Assembly: GCF_017948455.1 (NCBI RefSeq)
Contig: NZ_JAFFSU010000001.1
Span: 930,001 to 994,000, forward strand
Direction of reading: 5' to 3'
Length of the DNA: 64,000 bases
Source of the DNA: Streptomyces sp. GESEQ-4
GTDB taxonomy: Bacteria; Actinomycetota; Actinomycetes; Streptomycetales; Streptomycetaceae
Position numbers and translations under genes: made by a program. The notes beneath the pieces are model-generated. The model searched no databases. It was not told where the DNA came from and saw only the letters and a program-made list of their open reading frames with translations. How positions within the stretch are numbered: position 1 is the stretch's first letter; every line of letters begins with the position of its first letter. Positions 41,186-50,840 of the stretch are shown here, piece after piece.

Positions 41186-41602
41186 GCGGGGCCCAGGCGC
41201 TGGTGGGCCAGTTGGAGCGGGACGGCGTGCGTCATGTCTTCGGCGTGCCCGGCGTCCAGCTCGACCACGTCCTGGACGCCCTGGCCCGCGCCCGGGCCGC
41301 CGGAGGGGCCGATCGAGTACATCGCCGCCCGGCATGAGCAGGGCGCGGCCCACACAGCGGAGGCATACGCACGGACCACCGGGCGCCCCGGCGTCTGCCT
41401 GGTCGTCCCCGGCCCCGGCGTGCTCAACGCCCTGACCGCCGTGGCCACCGGGTACGCGTGCTCGTCGCCGATGCTGTGCGTGGCGGCGGACATCCCTTCC
41501 GGGCTGGTCGGCCGGGGACTGGGCATGCTGCACGAACTGCCCGACCAGGACGGCTTCTCGGCCTCGGTCACCAAATGGTCGTCGCGGGCCGAAGCCCCTG
41601 TT
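41176..41602 (+). pseudogene. Frameshifted N-terminal remnant of a TPP-dependent (IlvB-like) enzyme
   Basis: The start M-E-L-S-G-A-Q-A-L-V followed by H-V-F-G-V-P-G-V-Q-L-D is the opening of acetolactate-synthase-type proteins. Near 41310 the frame shifts; the second frame continues I-E-Y-I-A-A-R-H-E-Q-G-A-A-H-x-A-E-A-Y-A-R, including the conserved glutamate, and R-P-G-V-C-L-V-V-P-G-P-G. Similarity ends near 41600, directly against the convergent copper ATPase gene. About two thirds of the enzyme are gone. Confidence 0.8.
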
Positions 41603-41608
41603 GGCTGC

Positions 41609-43867
41609 TCAGCGGCCGGCAGGCTGGAACCCGCGCAGGCGGAGGCTGTTGCCGACCACGAAGACCGAGGAGAAGGCCATGGCGGCGCCCGCGATCATCG
41701 GGTTGAGCAGGCCGGCCGCGGCGAGCGGCAGGGCGGCGACGTTGTAGGCGAAGGCCCAGAAGAGGTTGGACCTGATGGTGCCCAGCGTCTTGCGGGAGAG
41801 GCGGATGGCGTCCGCCGCGACCCTCAAGTCACCGCGCACGAGGGTCAGGTCGCCCGCCTCGATCGCGGCGTCCGTACCCGTACCCATCGCAAGACCCAGG
41901 TCGGCCTGGGCCAGTGCGGCGGCGTCGTTGACACCGTCGCCGACCATGGCGACCGAACGGCCGTCGCTCTGCAGCCGCTTGACGGCGTCGACCTTGTCCT
42001 GCGGCATGACCTCGGCGATCACGTGCTCAGGCGCGATGCCCACCTCCGCGGCGACCGATTCGGCGACCGCCTTGTTGTCACCGGTCAGCAGCATCGGCGT
42101 CAGGCCGAGGGCGCGCAGCCGCCGGATGGCCTCCGGGCTGGTCTCCTTGATGGCGTCGGCGACCTCCAGGACCGCGCGGGCCTCGCCGTCCCAGGCGACC
42201 GCGACGGCGGTACGTCCGGCCGCTTCGGCCTCGGTCTTGGCGCGCTGAAGCTCCTCCGGCAGGGACATGGCCCACTCGGCGAGCAGCTTCTCGCGGCCGA
42301 CGAGGACCGCGTGGCCCTCGACGATGCCCTGGACACCGAGCCCGGCGATGTTCGCGAAGTCCTCCGGGGCGGGCAGTGTGCCGATGCGGGCGGCGGCGCC
42401 GGCCGCGACGGCCTGGGCGATGGGGTGCTCGGAGGAGTGCTCCAGGGCGCCCGCGAGGCGCAGGACCTCGTCCTCGTCGGTGCCGTCGGCCGTGTGTACG
42501 GCGAGCAGGGCCATCTTGCCGGTGGTGACGGTGCCGGTCTTGTCCAGGACAATAGTGTCGACCTTGCGCGTCGTCTCCAGGACTTCCGGGCCCTTGATGA
42601 GGATGCCGAGCTGGGCGCCGCGCCCCGTGCCGACCATCAGCGCGGTCGGCGTGGCCAGGCCCAGGGCGCACGGGCAGGCGATGATCAGGACGGCGACCGC
42701 TGCGGTGAAGGCGGCGGTCAGGCCCGCGCCGTTGCCGAGCCAGAAGCCCAGGGTGCCTAGCGCGAGGGCGATCACGACCGGGACGAAGACCGCGGAGATC
42801 CTGTCCGCGAGCCGCTGGGCGGAGGCCTTGCCGTTCTGCGCGTCCTCCACGAGCTTGGCCATGCGGGCGAGCTGCGTGTCAGCGCCGACCCTGGTGGCCT
42901 CGACGACCAGGCGGCCGCCGGCGTTCAGCGTGGCCCCGGTGACGGCGTCCCCGGTGCCGACCTCGACCGGCACCGACTCTCCGGTGAGCATCGAGGCGTC
43001 CACGGCGGACGAGCCCTCGACGACCACACCGTCGGTGGCGATCTTCTCGCCGGGCCGTACGAGGAACCGGTCGCCGACCTTCAAATCACCGACGGGAACG
43101 AACTCTTCGCGCCCGTCGCGCAGGACGGTGACTTCCTTGGCCCCCAGCTCCAGCAGGGCCTTGAGCGCCGCGCCCGCCTTCCGCTTGGAGCGGGCCTCGA
43201 AGTACCGCCCGGCCAGGATGAACGCCGTGACACCGGCGGCGGCCTCCAGATAGATGTTCCCGGCGCCGTCGGTGCGGGCGATGGTCAACTCGAAGGGATG
43301 CGTCATGCCGGGCGTCCCGGCCGTACCGAAGAACAGCGCCCACAGAGACCACAGGAACGCCGCCGAGATGCCGACGGAGATCAGTGTGTCCATGGTGGCG
43401 GCGCCGTGCTTGGCGTTGGTCCAGGCCGCCTTGTGGAAGGGCCAGGCGGCATACGTCACCACGGGCGCTGCCAGCGTGAGCGAGAGCCACTGCCAGTACT
43501 CGAACTGCAATGCCGGGATCATGGCCATCGCGATCACGGGCACAGCGAGGACCACGGCGGCCGTCAACCGCTGGCGCAGCGGCCGCAGTTCGTCGCCCTC
43601 GTCCTGCGCGGGGCCGCCGGCTTCCGGCTCGGTGCGTACGGGCTCGGGCTCGCGGGCGCTGTAGCCGGTGGCCTCGACCGTCGCGATCAGGTCCGCCACG
43701 GCTATGTCCTCGCGGAAGGTGACCTTGGCCTTCTCCGTGGCGTAGTTGACGGTGGCCTCGACGCCGTCCATGCGGTTGAGCTTCTTCTCGATCCGGGCGG
43801 CGCACGAGGCGCAGGTCATGCCGCCGATGGCGAGTTCGACCTCGGCGCCGGGCGTGGTGGTGGTCAT
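41609..43867 (-). CDS. copA: Copper-translocating P1B-type ATPase
   Basis: A 752-residue Cu(I) exporter in the inner membrane. One N-terminal HMA domain has G-M-T-C-A-S-C (16-22). The channel motif is C-P-C (A-C-P-C-A-L-G), the phosphorylation site D-K-T-G-T, the actuator T-G-E, the P1B-specific S-E-H-P, and the hinge G-D-G-V-N-D. Eight membrane helices are expected. The CopZ-like gene is upstream on the same strand, and the CsoR-like operator precedes both. The gene is intact despite the broken genes that abut its 3' end. Confidence 0.96.
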   Translation of the reverse strand: MTTTTPGAEVELAIGGMTCASCAARIEKKLNRMDGVEATVNYATEKAKVTFREDIAVADLIATVEATGYSAREPEPVRTEPEAGGPAQDEGDELRPLRQRLTAAVVLAVPVIAMAMIPALQFEYWQWLSLTLAAPVVTYAAWPFHKAAWTNAKHGAATMDTLISVGISAAFLWSLWALFFGTAGTPGMTHPFELTIARTDGAGNIYLEAAAGVTAFILAGRYFEARSKRKAGAALKALLELGAKEVTVLRDGREEFVPVGDLKVGDRFLVRPGEKIATDGVVVEGSSAVDASMLTGESVPVEVGTGDAVTGATLNAGGRLVVEATRVGADTQLARMAKLVEDAQNGKASAQRLADRISAVFVPVVIALALGTLGFWLGNGAGLTAAFTAAVAVLIIACPCALGLATPTALMVGTGRGAQLGILIKGPEVLETTRKVDTIVLDKTGTVTTGKMALLAVHTADGTDEDEVLRLAGALEHSSEHPIAQAVAAGAAARIGTLPAPEDFANIAGLGVQGIVEGHAVLVGREKLLAEWAMSLPEELQRAKTEAEAAGRTAVAVAWDGEARAVLEVADAIKETSPEAIRRLRALGLTPMLLTGDNKAVAESVAAEVGIAPEHVIAEVMPQDKVDAVKRLQSDGRSVAMVGDGVNDAAALAQADLGLAMGTGTDAAIEAGDLTLVRGDLRVAADAIRLSRKTLGTIRSNLFWAFAYNVAALPLAAAGLLNPMIAGAAMAFSSVFVVGNSLRLRGFQPAGR

Positions 43868-43947
43868 GTCTGCTCCTCGCAGCTCACGGACTCGATGGGG
43901 GAGGGGCGGGGCCGGTCGGGCAAGGCGGCCCCGCCGATGCTGGTGGG

Positions 43948-44223
43948 TCAGGCGGGCACGCGGCCGGCGAAGTCGTAGCCGGCCTCGTCGACGGTCTTGG
44001 CGATCAGCACGTCGAGCTCCTCGTCGGGCGCGGTGGCGGTGGTCACGGTGACCAGGCCGGTGCCGATCTCGACGTCGACCGCGGTGACCTCGTCCAGACC
44101 GCCCACCGCCTTGGCGACGATGCCCTGGCAGTGGGCACTGCCGACGCCGTCGACCTTGTAGGTGGTCTTGATCTCCGCGCTGGTGTGGCAGCTTCCGTCA
44201 GAGGTGCAGCAGCTGTTCGACAT
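43948..44223 (-). CDS. HMA-domain copper chaperone-like protein
   Basis: A 91-residue HMA protein. The usual M-x-C-x-x-C reads G-S-A-H-C-Q-G here, with only one cysteine of the pair kept and a serine/histidine before it. The N-terminal extension [12 protein letters not shown] may supply extra thiols. It would pass Cu(I) to the ATPase 80 bp downstream, or buffer it. It is the first gene after the copper operator. Confidence 0.85.
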   Translation of the reverse strand: MSNSCCTSDGSCHTSAEIKTTYKVDGVGSAHCQGIVAKAVGGLDEVTAVDVEIGTGLVTVTTATAPDEELDVLIAKTVDEAGYDFAGRVPA

Positions 44224-44246
44224 GGGATTCTCCGTGGCTGGTGACT

Positions 44247-44265
44247 TATACCCCTAGGGGGTATC
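44247..44265 (-). promoter_or_regulatory. CsoR-type copper operator
   Basis: TATACCCCTAGGGGGTATC contains the near-perfect dyad ATACCCC-TAG-GGGGTAT, which fits the known CsoR consensus (G/C tracts flanked by TA). It lies 24 bp upstream of the chaperone start. A second G/C tract flanked by AT (ATACCCCCCACCCGTAT, 44280-44296) is a weaker neighbouring site. The CsoR gene is not in the window. Confidence 0.85.
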
Positions 44266-44560
44266 CGTAGCGGCTTCATATATACCCCCCACCCGTATTC
44301 TTTGCAAGGCTGATCGCACCGGGACGTGCGAGCCGTGACCGCGCGGCGTCTGCTGCTGCTCGACGGCGACCCGATCCCCGGCAAGGCAGCCACCTCGTCG
44401 CCCTGCGTTCCGGTGAAGGTGCGCACGGCAGCCTTCACGGGGCACGCACACTGAGGCGCGTGCACACTCGCCATAGCAAATCGGCCAATCGCCTGGCGAG
44501 TTAACCCGACGTTTCCGGGTTGGTGGTCGATCAACACTCCCAAGCGGCTACGATCACGGC
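44266..44560. other. Intergenic region with no clear gene
   Basis: Between the CsoR site and the first small secreted protein I see only a 43-codon open frame (near 44324-44455) that begins R-A-V-T-A-R-R-L-L-L-L and has no recognised relatives. The segment 44460-44550 is richer in A+T and probably holds the rightward promoter. Confidence 0.35.
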
Positions 44561-45019
44561 ATGGTTACGGCTTGGTCGCCCCGGCGCAGAGTAAGGACCC
44601 GCTCCGATGCGGGTCCGCTGCTGCGCGTGCTGGCCATTGCCGTGCTCCTGTTCGGTGTCCTCGTGACACACGGCGTGCACGTCGAGAGTGTCCGGGGACA
44701 TCTCTCCACCAGTGCAACGACCCCTGCCGCAGCGCCGTTTGATGGCATTCACCATGCTGCCTTCGAGGCTGCACCGCAGTTCTCCGCGGAAGCGGACGAT
44801 CACCATGGTGGTCACGAGTCGTCGCATCCTGGTGAGCAGTGCGCATCCGGACAGCCTCAGCAGGGTCCTGTCCTCGTAACGCCCTGCTTTGCAGCGTCGG
44901 TTCGCGAATCAGCCAGTGCCGACGACGCCTCGGCCGTGCGTGTGCCTGCCGCTCGTGAGCCAATGGGCGGGGCACCACCGGCGGCGCTGAGAGCAGCATC
45001 CGTGGTGAAGCAGGTCTAG
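44561..45019 (+). CDS. Small secreted His-rich protein (DUF6153-like)
   Basis: A 152-residue protein with a basic N-terminus and one hydrophobic helix (L-L-R-V-L-A-I-A-V-L-L-F-G-V-L-V) followed by a His-rich stretch D-D-H-H-G-G-H-E-S-S-H, then C-A-S-G and P-C-F. The layout matches actinobacterial DUF6153 proteins of unknown function. Histidines and cysteines beside a copper operon suggest metal handling outside the membrane. It starts a rightward group that leads to the cysteine-synthase-like gene. Confidence 0.6.
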   Translation: MVTAWSPRRRVRTRSDAGPLLRVLAIAVLLFGVLVTHGVHVESVRGHLSTSATTPAAAPFDGIHHAAFEAAPQFSAEADDHHGGHESSHPGEQCASGQPQQGPVLVTPCFAASVRESASADDASAVRVPAAREPMGGAPPAALRAASVVKQV

Positions 45020-45040
45020 AAGTACAGAGTCCTCCAACTG

Positions 45041-45064
45041 GCATGCCGGTTGTCACCGGCATGC
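45041..45064. terminator. Perfect hairpin between the two small secreted genes
   Basis: GCATGCCGG and CCGGCATGC form a 9-bp perfect stem with a 6-base loop, 22 bp after the first stop. It may terminate or attenuate transcription, or be a dyad operator for the next gene. Confidence 0.5.
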
Positions 45065-45136
45065 TGTCCTGCCCCCCACTCATCTCTGCGCCTCCCTCCG
45101 CCCTCGTCGGAGAGGTGGCAGCAGCGCGGAGGACCT

Positions 45137-45568
45137 GTGCCGACACTTTCCCGTACGCCCGCGCACGCGCCGTGGGCGCGATACGGCTCATCGCTGTGGC
45201 GTCGACTCGTCTCTGCCATCCGCGGCACCCTCGTGGTGGCGCTCATGCTGTGCGCCGTCATGCACGGTGTGCCGGACGAGACGCACGGGCCGGTGTCCCT
45301 TCCTGCCGCTTCTTCGGCGATGGCTGTCGGCGGGGAGTCTCACGGGCACCACGCCCCCCACGGGGACGAGGACTGCGCAACGAACCTGATCATCCGTACA
45401 GCGGCCCAGTCGGCGGAGGATCTTTCCCTCGCCGCGCTGACCGTGGTCGTACTCGTCGCCGTGACCATGGCGTTGGCGAGACCCCTCGTACGGCATGAAT
45501 CGCGCAGACGTCGCAGCGCACGCAATGGCCGTGTGGCGCTTGTGCGTACGTCGCGGTGGCGGATCTAG
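45137..45568 (+). CDS. Small His-rich membrane protein, unknown function
   Basis: A 143-residue protein. A GTG start follows GGAGGACCT. It has an N-terminal hydrophobic helix (G-T-L-V-V-A-L-M-L-C-A-V-M-H), a luminal His-rich part (S-H-G-H-H-A-P-H-G-D-E-D-C), and a second helix near 105-122 before a basic tail. No known family is recognised, but the metal-ligand-rich middle and copper neighbours suggest a role in metal binding. It precedes the cysteine-synthase-like gene by 140 bp. Confidence 0.6.
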   Translation: MPTLSRTPAHAPWARYGSSLWRRLVSAIRGTLVVALMLCAVMHGVPDETHGPVSLPAASSAMAVGGESHGHHAPHGDEDCATNLIIRTAAQSAEDLSLAALTVVVLVAVTMALARPLVRHESRRRRSARNGRVALVRTSRWRI

Positions 45569-45708
45569 ACCACTCGCTCGCAGCCGACCGACTTCACCGG
45601 CTGCCGCGCACCCATGGCCTGACCGCGGACCCACGGTCCGCCCTGCCGCCCTGGGGCGCGAGATGAACCCGCACCCTGCCTTCATCGAGCGAGAGTGAAC
45701 ACACAGAC

Positions 45709-46803
45709 ATGGCTTCATTGATCAAGACCGCGGCCGCCTCCGGCCAGTCGGCCCTGTCCGGGCTGGTGGGCAACACCCCGCTGCTGCGGGTGTCGGAGCC
45801 GCTGACCCCGGCCGGGCGTGGCTTCTGGGCGAAGCTTGAGGGGTTCAATCCCGGCGGTATCAAGGACCGCCCGGGGCTGCACATGGTGGAGCGGGCCCGT
45901 GCCCGTGGCGACCTGCGGCCCGGCGGACGGATCATCGAGTCCACCAGCGGAACCCTGGGTCTTGGGCTGGCGCTGGCAGGGATGGTGTACGGCCACCCGG
46001 TCACCCTGGTCACCGACCCGGGACTGGAGTTGTCCATGACCCGGCTGCTGAGCGCGTACGGCGCCCAGGTCAACGTCGTCTCCGAGCCCCATCCCACGGG
46101 CGGCTGGCAGCAGGCCCGCCGCGAGCGCGTGCAGCGGCTGCTGGAGCAGCACCCGGACTCCTGGTGCCCGGACCAGTACAACAACCCCGACAACGTCGCC
46201 GCCTACACCCCGCTGGCTCTCGAACTCGCCTCCGAAATGGGCCACATCGACGTACTGGTGTGCAGCGTGGGCACCGGCGGTCACTCGGCCGGCATCTCAC
46301 GGGTCCTGCGCCAGCTCTACCCGGAGCTGACCGTGGTCGGGGTGGACGCCCCCGGTTCGACGATCTTCGGCCAGCCCGCCCGGCCGCGGCTGATGCGCGG
46401 ACTCGGCTCCAGCATCTACCCCCGCAACGTCGCCTACGAGAACTTCTCCGAGGTGCACTGGGTCTCCCCGGCCGAGGCGGTGTGGACCTGCCGCCAACTG
46501 GCCGCCTCCCACTACGCCACCGGCGGTTGGAGCGTCGGCGCGGTCGCGCTGGTGGCCGGCTGGCTGGCCCGGACGATGCCCGCGGACGCACGGATCGTCG
46601 CGATCTTCCCCGATGGCCCGCAGCGATACCTGGGAACCGTCTACGACGACGACTACTGCGCCGCCCACGGTCTGCTGGACTTGCCACCGGCGCCCGAACC
46701 GGAGCTGATCGGCCGCCTGGACGAGAAAGAGGTCACCCGCTGGACCCGGTGCACCACCGTGGTCGACCCCCTCACCCTGCGCGGCGCGGAGCAGGACCGG
46801 TGA
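45709..46803 (+). CDS. PLP-dependent cysteine synthase-like enzyme
   Basis: A 364-residue fold-type II PLP enzyme. The PLP lysine is in G-G-I-K-D-R-P and the phosphate/substrate loop is S-T-S-G-T-L-G; the usual N-x-x-G of CysK is [13 protein letters not shown] is the glycine-rich PLP phosphate site. A C-terminal extension of about 50 residues follows the catalytic core. Relatives include CysK/CBS and SbnA, which makes a 2,3-diaminopropionate precursor. The start of the exporter overlaps its stop, so a made-and-exported small molecule is plausible. Confidence 0.88.
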   Translation: MASLIKTAAASGQSALSGLVGNTPLLRVSEPLTPAGRGFWAKLEGFNPGGIKDRPGLHMVERARARGDLRPGGRIIESTSGTLGLGLALAGMVYGHPVTLVTDPGLELSMTRLLSAYGAQVNVVSEPHPTGGWQQARRERVQRLLEQHPDSWCPDQYNNPDNVAAYTPLALELASEMGHIDVLVCSVGTGGHSAGISRVLRQLYPELTVVGVDAPGSTIFGQPARPRLMRGLGSSIYPRNVAYENFSEVHWVSPAEAVWTCRQLAASHYATGGWSVGAVALVAGWLARTMPADARIVAIFPDGPQRYLGTVYDDDYCAAHGLLDLPPAPEPELIGRLDEKEVTRWTRCTTVVDPLTLRGAEQDR

Positions 46804-48101
46804 AGGGGCTGCTCACGCAGGTGAGGTCGTACGAGCGCAGCGTCCAGCTGTTGATGGTGAACCAGTTCACCATCAACCTCGGCTTCTACATGCTGATGCC
46901 CTACCTGGCCGCCCATCTGTCCGGCACGCTCGGGCTGGCCGGCTGGATCGTCGGACTCGTCCTGGGCGTACGGAACTTCAGCCAGCAGGGGATGTTCCTG
47001 GTCGGCGGCACCCTCGCCGACCGGCTCGGCTACAAGCCGATGATCGTCGCCGGGTGTGTGCTGCGGACCCTCGGTTTCGCGACGCTCGGGCTGGTGGATT
47101 CGCTCCCCGCGCTGCTGGCGGCGTCTGCGGCCACCGGGCTGGCCGGGGCGCTGTTCAACCCGGCCGTACGGGCGTACCTCGCGGCCGACGCGGGGGAGCG
47201 CAGGGTCGAGGCGTTCGCGCTGTTCAACGTGTTCTACCAGGCCGGCATCCTGCTGGGTCCGCTGGTCGGCATGGTGCTGACCGGGGTGGACTTCCGCATC
47301 ACCTGCCTGGTGGCGGCCGGGATCTTCGCGCTGCTGAGCGTCGTACAGATCCGCGCGCTGCCCGCCCGGCGGTCCGAGGACACCAAGCGGCAGGACAGCG
47401 ACGGCGGTCAGGGTGTGTTCGCCCAGTGGCGCGGCATCCTCGCCAACCGGCCCTTCCTGCTCTTCTCCGTCGCCATGATCGGCTCGTACGTCCTGTCCTT
47501 CCAGGTCTATCTGGCGCTGCCGCTGGAGGTGCGCCGGCTCGGCGGCGACGGGGAGTTCGGCACGGCGGCGGTGGCGGTGCTGTTCGCCGTCTCCGGGCTG
47601 AGCACGATCCTCGGCCAGACGCGGGTGACGGCCTGGTGCAAGGCACGGTACGAGCCCGGGGAGGCGCTCGTACGCGGGCTGGCGGTCATGGGCCTGGCCT
47701 TCGTACCCCTGCTGGTGGCCACCGCCGTGCCCGTACCGGAGTCGGGGGTCGGGCTGTGGCTGCTCGCGGCGGTGCCGCCGACGCTCGCCGCCCTGCTGCT
47801 GGCCGTCGGCACGATGATCGCCTATCCCTTCGAGATGGACACCATCGTCCGTCTCTCCGGTGATCGCCTCGTCGCCACCCACTACGGGCTGTACAACACG
47901 ATCTGCGGCATCGGCATCACGGTCGGAAACCTCGGCACGGGCGCCGCGCTCGACGCCGCCCGCGCGGCCGGGATGCCCGCACTGCCGTGGATCACGCTGT
48001 GCGTGCTGGGCCTGGCGTGCGCGGCCGCCCTGTACGGCCTGCACCGTACCGGCCGACTGACGGAGCCCCCCGCCGCCGAGCCGCTGCCCGCCACCGCCTG
48101 A
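46800..48101 (+). CDS. MFS transporter coupled to cysteine synthase-like gene
   Basis: A 433-residue major facilitator with about 12 helices. The loop motif [12 protein letters not shown] is between helices 2 and 3. A polar loop ([13 protein letters not shown]) links the halves. The GTG start overlaps the stop of the PLP-enzyme gene (GTGA). It probably exports the product of that enzyme. No binding site for a specific drug family is recognised. Confidence 0.9.
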   Translation: MKGLLTQVRSYERSVQLLMVNQFTINLGFYMLMPYLAAHLSGTLGLAGWIVGLVLGVRNFSQQGMFLVGGTLADRLGYKPMIVAGCVLRTLGFATLGLVDSLPALLAASAATGLAGALFNPAVRAYLAADAGERRVEAFALFNVFYQAGILLGPLVGMVLTGVDFRITCLVAAGIFALLSVVQIRALPARRSEDTKRQDSDGGQGVFAQWRGILANRPFLLFSVAMIGSYVLSFQVYLALPLEVRRLGGDGEFGTAAVAVLFAVSGLSTILGQTRVTAWCKARYEPGEALVRGLAVMGLAFVPLLVATAVPVPESGVGLWLLAAVPPTLAALLLAVGTMIAYPFEMDTIVRLSGDRLVATHYGLYNTICGIGITVGNLGTGAALDAARAAGMPALPWITLCVLGLACAAALYGLHRTGRLTEPPAAEPLPATA

Positions 48102-48121
48102 CCCAACGGCCCTCCGGCCCG

Positions 48122-48151
48122 GGGGCGGGGCACCGCATGGTGTCCCGCCCC
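48122..48151. terminator. Hairpin terminator between convergent MFS genes
   Basis: GGGGCGGGGCACC and GGTGTCCCGCCCC pair over 13 positions (one G-T) with a GCAT loop. It lies 21 bp after the rightward MFS stop and could serve both directions. Confidence 0.75.
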
Positions 48152-48243
48152 TGCCGTGTCCCATGACTCACCGGCTGAACCTCACTGCGGCCGCCGCCGT
48201 TTCCGGGCCGGGCACCACCGGGGACGAGCGGCGCCCTCCCCAG

Positions 48244-49689
48244 TCAGGTAAGAGTGTCGCGGGCGTCGACTGCGGACCTTGAGCGGCGGCTTGTGAGCAG
48301 CGTGGCGATCAGGGCGGCGCCGATGGCGAGGAGGACGGCGGCGACGGTGATCGCGAGTGAGAAGCCTTCCGTCGCGGCGTGCAGCGGGCCGGTCGACTCG
48401 GCCAGGGTCTCGCTGCGGTGTGCGGCCAGAGCAACCAGTCCCGCCACGCCCACAGCGCCGCCCACCTGTTGGACGGAGCTGAGGACGGCCGAGCCCAGAC
48501 CGGCGTCCTCCTCGGTGGTGCCCGTGAGCGCGGCGACCGTCAGGGCGGGCAGGCTCAGGCCGCACCCGAGACTCGTGACGAGCATGCCGGGCAGCACGCC
48601 GGACGCGTAGCTGTCGCCCGGCGCCACGCCGGACAGCAGAAGCAGCCCTCCTGAACTGATCAGGAACGACGTAATGAGAGTCCGCCGCATCCCGAGCCTG
48701 ATCACCCCGCGGGAGGAGAGCCACATGCCCGCGAGCATCCCGGCGCAGTAGGGCAGGTAGGCGACGCCGGCCTTGAGCGGGCCGTAGCCGAGCACGGTCT
48801 GCACGTGGATCATCAGCAGGAAGGCCATCGCGTACATCGCGGCGGAGAAGAGCAGGGTCGCGCCATTGGCGACGGCTCGGATCCGGAAGGCCAAGAACGC
48901 CAACGGCACCAGTGGCTCCGCCGTGCGTGATTCAGCCACGAGGAACGAGATGGCCAGGACGACAGCGAGGAGCAGAGACCCGACGCAGGCCATGGCACCC
49001 CAACCCGACTCCCCGGCCTGGAGCAGCCCGTAGACCAGGGAGACGACGGCGCCGGTGCCCAGTACCGCACCAGGCACGTCCAGGCGTGTCCGGCGGGTGG
49101 CCCGGCTCTCGGCGACCAGACGCGGGAGCAGTGCAAGGGCCAGCACGACCACAGGCAGGTTGATCAGAAAGATCCAGCGCCAAGAGGTGAGGCCGGTCAG
49201 CGCACCGGAGATCACCAGGCCCATCGTGCCGCCGAGACCGGCGACGCCGCCCCAGATGCCCAGTGCCTCGGCGCGCTCCTGAGTAGCGGGGAACAGGAGT
49301 GTGATCAGCGACAACGAGGCCGGACTGGCCATGGCAGAGCCCGCACCCTGGACGAACCGTCCGGTCACCAGTTGCCAGGGCTCCTGGGCAAGCCCGCAGG
49401 CGAGGCTCGCCGCACCGAACAGCGCCACGCCGCTGAGGAAGACGCGTCGGCGGCCCAGCAGGTCGGCGGCGCGGCCGAACAGCAACAACAGCCCGCCGAA
49501 GGCAAGGAAGTACGCGTTGACGACCCAGGCCAAGCCTGCGGCGCTGAAGCCGAGGTCGTCCCGGACGCTGGGGAGAGCGACGCTCACCACGTTGTCGTCC
49601 AGGACGAGCATGAACTGCACGAGGCACAGTACGGCCAGCGCCGACCGGCGGCGGCCCGCGATGGCGGTAGGGGTGGATGCTGACGTCAT
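48244..49689 (-). CDS. DHA2-type MFS multidrug transporter
   Basis: A 481-residue 14-helix exporter of the EmrB/QacA group. Motif A is L-L-F-G-R-A-A-D-L-L-G-R-R-R and the substrate-helix segment is L-V-L-D-D-N-V-V-S-V-A-L-P. Motif C-like G-x-x-x-G-P is weakened (G-T-M-G-L-V-I-S-G). The start is the ATG at 49689. It diverges from an AraC regulator with 158 bp between them, a common drug-responsive pair. Confidence 0.92.
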   Translation of the reverse strand: MTSASTPTAIAGRRRSALAVLCLVQFMLVLDDNVVSVALPSVRDDLGFSAAGLAWVVNAYFLAFGGLLLLFGRAADLLGRRRVFLSGVALFGAASLACGLAQEPWQLVTGRFVQGAGSAMASPASLSLITLLFPATQERAEALGIWGGVAGLGGTMGLVISGALTGLTSWRWIFLINLPVVVLALALLPRLVAESRATRRTRLDVPGAVLGTGAVVSLVYGLLQAGESGWGAMACVGSLLLAVVLAISFLVAESRTAEPLVPLAFLAFRIRAVANGATLLFSAAMYAMAFLLMIHVQTVLGYGPLKAGVAYLPYCAGMLAGMWLSSRGVIRLGMRRTLITSFLISSGGLLLLSGVAPGDSYASGVLPGMLVTSLGCGLSLPALTVAALTGTTEEDAGLGSAVLSSVQQVGGAVGVAGLVALAAHRSETLAESTGPLHAATEGFSLAITVAAVLLAIGAALIATLLTSRRSRSAVDARDTLT

Positions 49690-49847
49690 GACCGGCGTCC
49701 GGTCAGCTCGGTCGGCACGTCCGTCCTGCGGTAGCACCCCTGGCGCGAATGGCGGATCAGCATGCGAACGACGCTATGCACCGGCCTAGCTGGCCACAAT
49801 CCGCTATGAGGCCACGTGGTATCGCGTTGAGGACATACGGTGGAGGC

Positions 49848-50720
49848 ATGACCGATGCCGTCGCAAGCGCCGTCCCACCCGGGGTGGGGGCGATCGTCGT
49901 GGGGAACTTCCCCTTGTCGTCGGGACAGTGGATACCCCCGCACAGCCACCCGCAGCACCAGTTGGCCTGGACGCCACGGGGCGTACTCGGCGTCGCCGTC
50001 GACGACACCTACTGGGTCCTGCCGCCGACCCGGGCGCTGTGGCTGCCCGCAGGGGTCATTCACCGCACCGGTGCGACCCGCGACGCGGTGCTGCGCAGTC
50101 TCTACCTCGAACCGGACCGGTGCTCTCTGGACTGGAAAGAGCCCACGCCGGTCGGCGTCGACGGCCTGCTGGCCCACCTGATCCACTACCTCAACCGACA
50201 GGACCTGCCCGACGACGTACGACTGCGAGCCGAGGCGGTCGTACTCGACCAGCTGCACCCTTTGCCGACCCTGCCCATCGAAGTGCCACATCCCGCCGAC
50301 GAACGTGTATGCGCCGTGGCCGACGCGTTGCTCGCCGATCCCGCAGACCCGCGCAGCCTTGACGCCCACGCACGGGCAGTCGGTGTGAGCCGACGCACAC
50401 TTACTCGGCTGTTCGTTCACGACACAGGCATGAGCTTCGATCGCTGGCGCACCCATATGCGGCTGCGGGCCGCCCTGCCCCTTCTCGCCGAAGGCCGATC
50501 CGTGGCCTGGGTCGCACACGCCGTGGGATACGCGACACCGAGCGCATTTCTCGCGGCGTTCCGCCGAACTGTCGGCACATCCCCGAGGCGCTACCTCAAC
50601 GGGGACGCCGTACTGGCGGCGTCTGATACGAGCGCGCTGTTGCCAGCCGAGGAGGAGCTGGGACTGCGCGATGAGCCAGGCGCCCGGCCGTCCATGCCGC
50701 CAACCCGGCCCGCTCGATGA
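49848..50720 (+). CDS. AraC-family transcriptional regulator
   Basis: A 290-residue regulator. The N-terminal cupin has H-S-H-P-Q-H-Q-L-A-W and V-L-P-P-T-R-A-L-W-L-P-A-G. The C-terminal pair of HTHs includes V-S-R-R-T-L-T-R-L-F and V-A-H-A-V-G-Y-A-T-P-S-A-F-L-A-A-F-R-R-T-V-G-T-S-P-R-R-Y. It diverges from the DHA2 transporter and probably controls it. The ATG at 49848 is preceded closely by TGGAGG, so an in-frame start 99 bp upstream remains possible. Confidence 0.9.
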   Translation: MTDAVASAVPPGVGAIVVGNFPLSSGQWIPPHSHPQHQLAWTPRGVLGVAVDDTYWVLPPTRALWLPAGVIHRTGATRDAVLRSLYLEPDRCSLDWKEPTPVGVDGLLAHLIHYLNRQDLPDDVRLRAEAVVLDQLHPLPTLPIEVPHPADERVCAVADALLADPADPRSLDAHARAVGVSRRTLTRLFVHDTGMSFDRWRTHMRLRAALPLLAEGRSVAWVAHAVGYATPSAFLAAFRRTVGTSPRRYLNGDAVLAASDTSALLPAEEELGLRDEPGARPSMPPTRPAR

Positions 50721-50840
50721 GGAGCACCCTTCTCTGTCCTCACCAACAAGAAAGTCCGTACGCAGGACAGTAAGGGCTTGGGCGCCGCCCGCGATGTCGG
50801 CTCGACCGCCCGCCCGAGATGACCTCGCCGCGGATGGCCG

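Noticed and set aside
41234-42760. Long rightward frame that starts as a TPP enzyme and runs on through copA
   Set aside because: Only the part up to about 41602 looks like protein. The rest is antisense to the copper ATPase, so the frame is an accident of a remnant joining a shadow frame.
44324-44455. Short rightward frame after the CsoR site
   Set aside because: 43 codons with no family or clear ribosome site. It is too weak to call as a gene.
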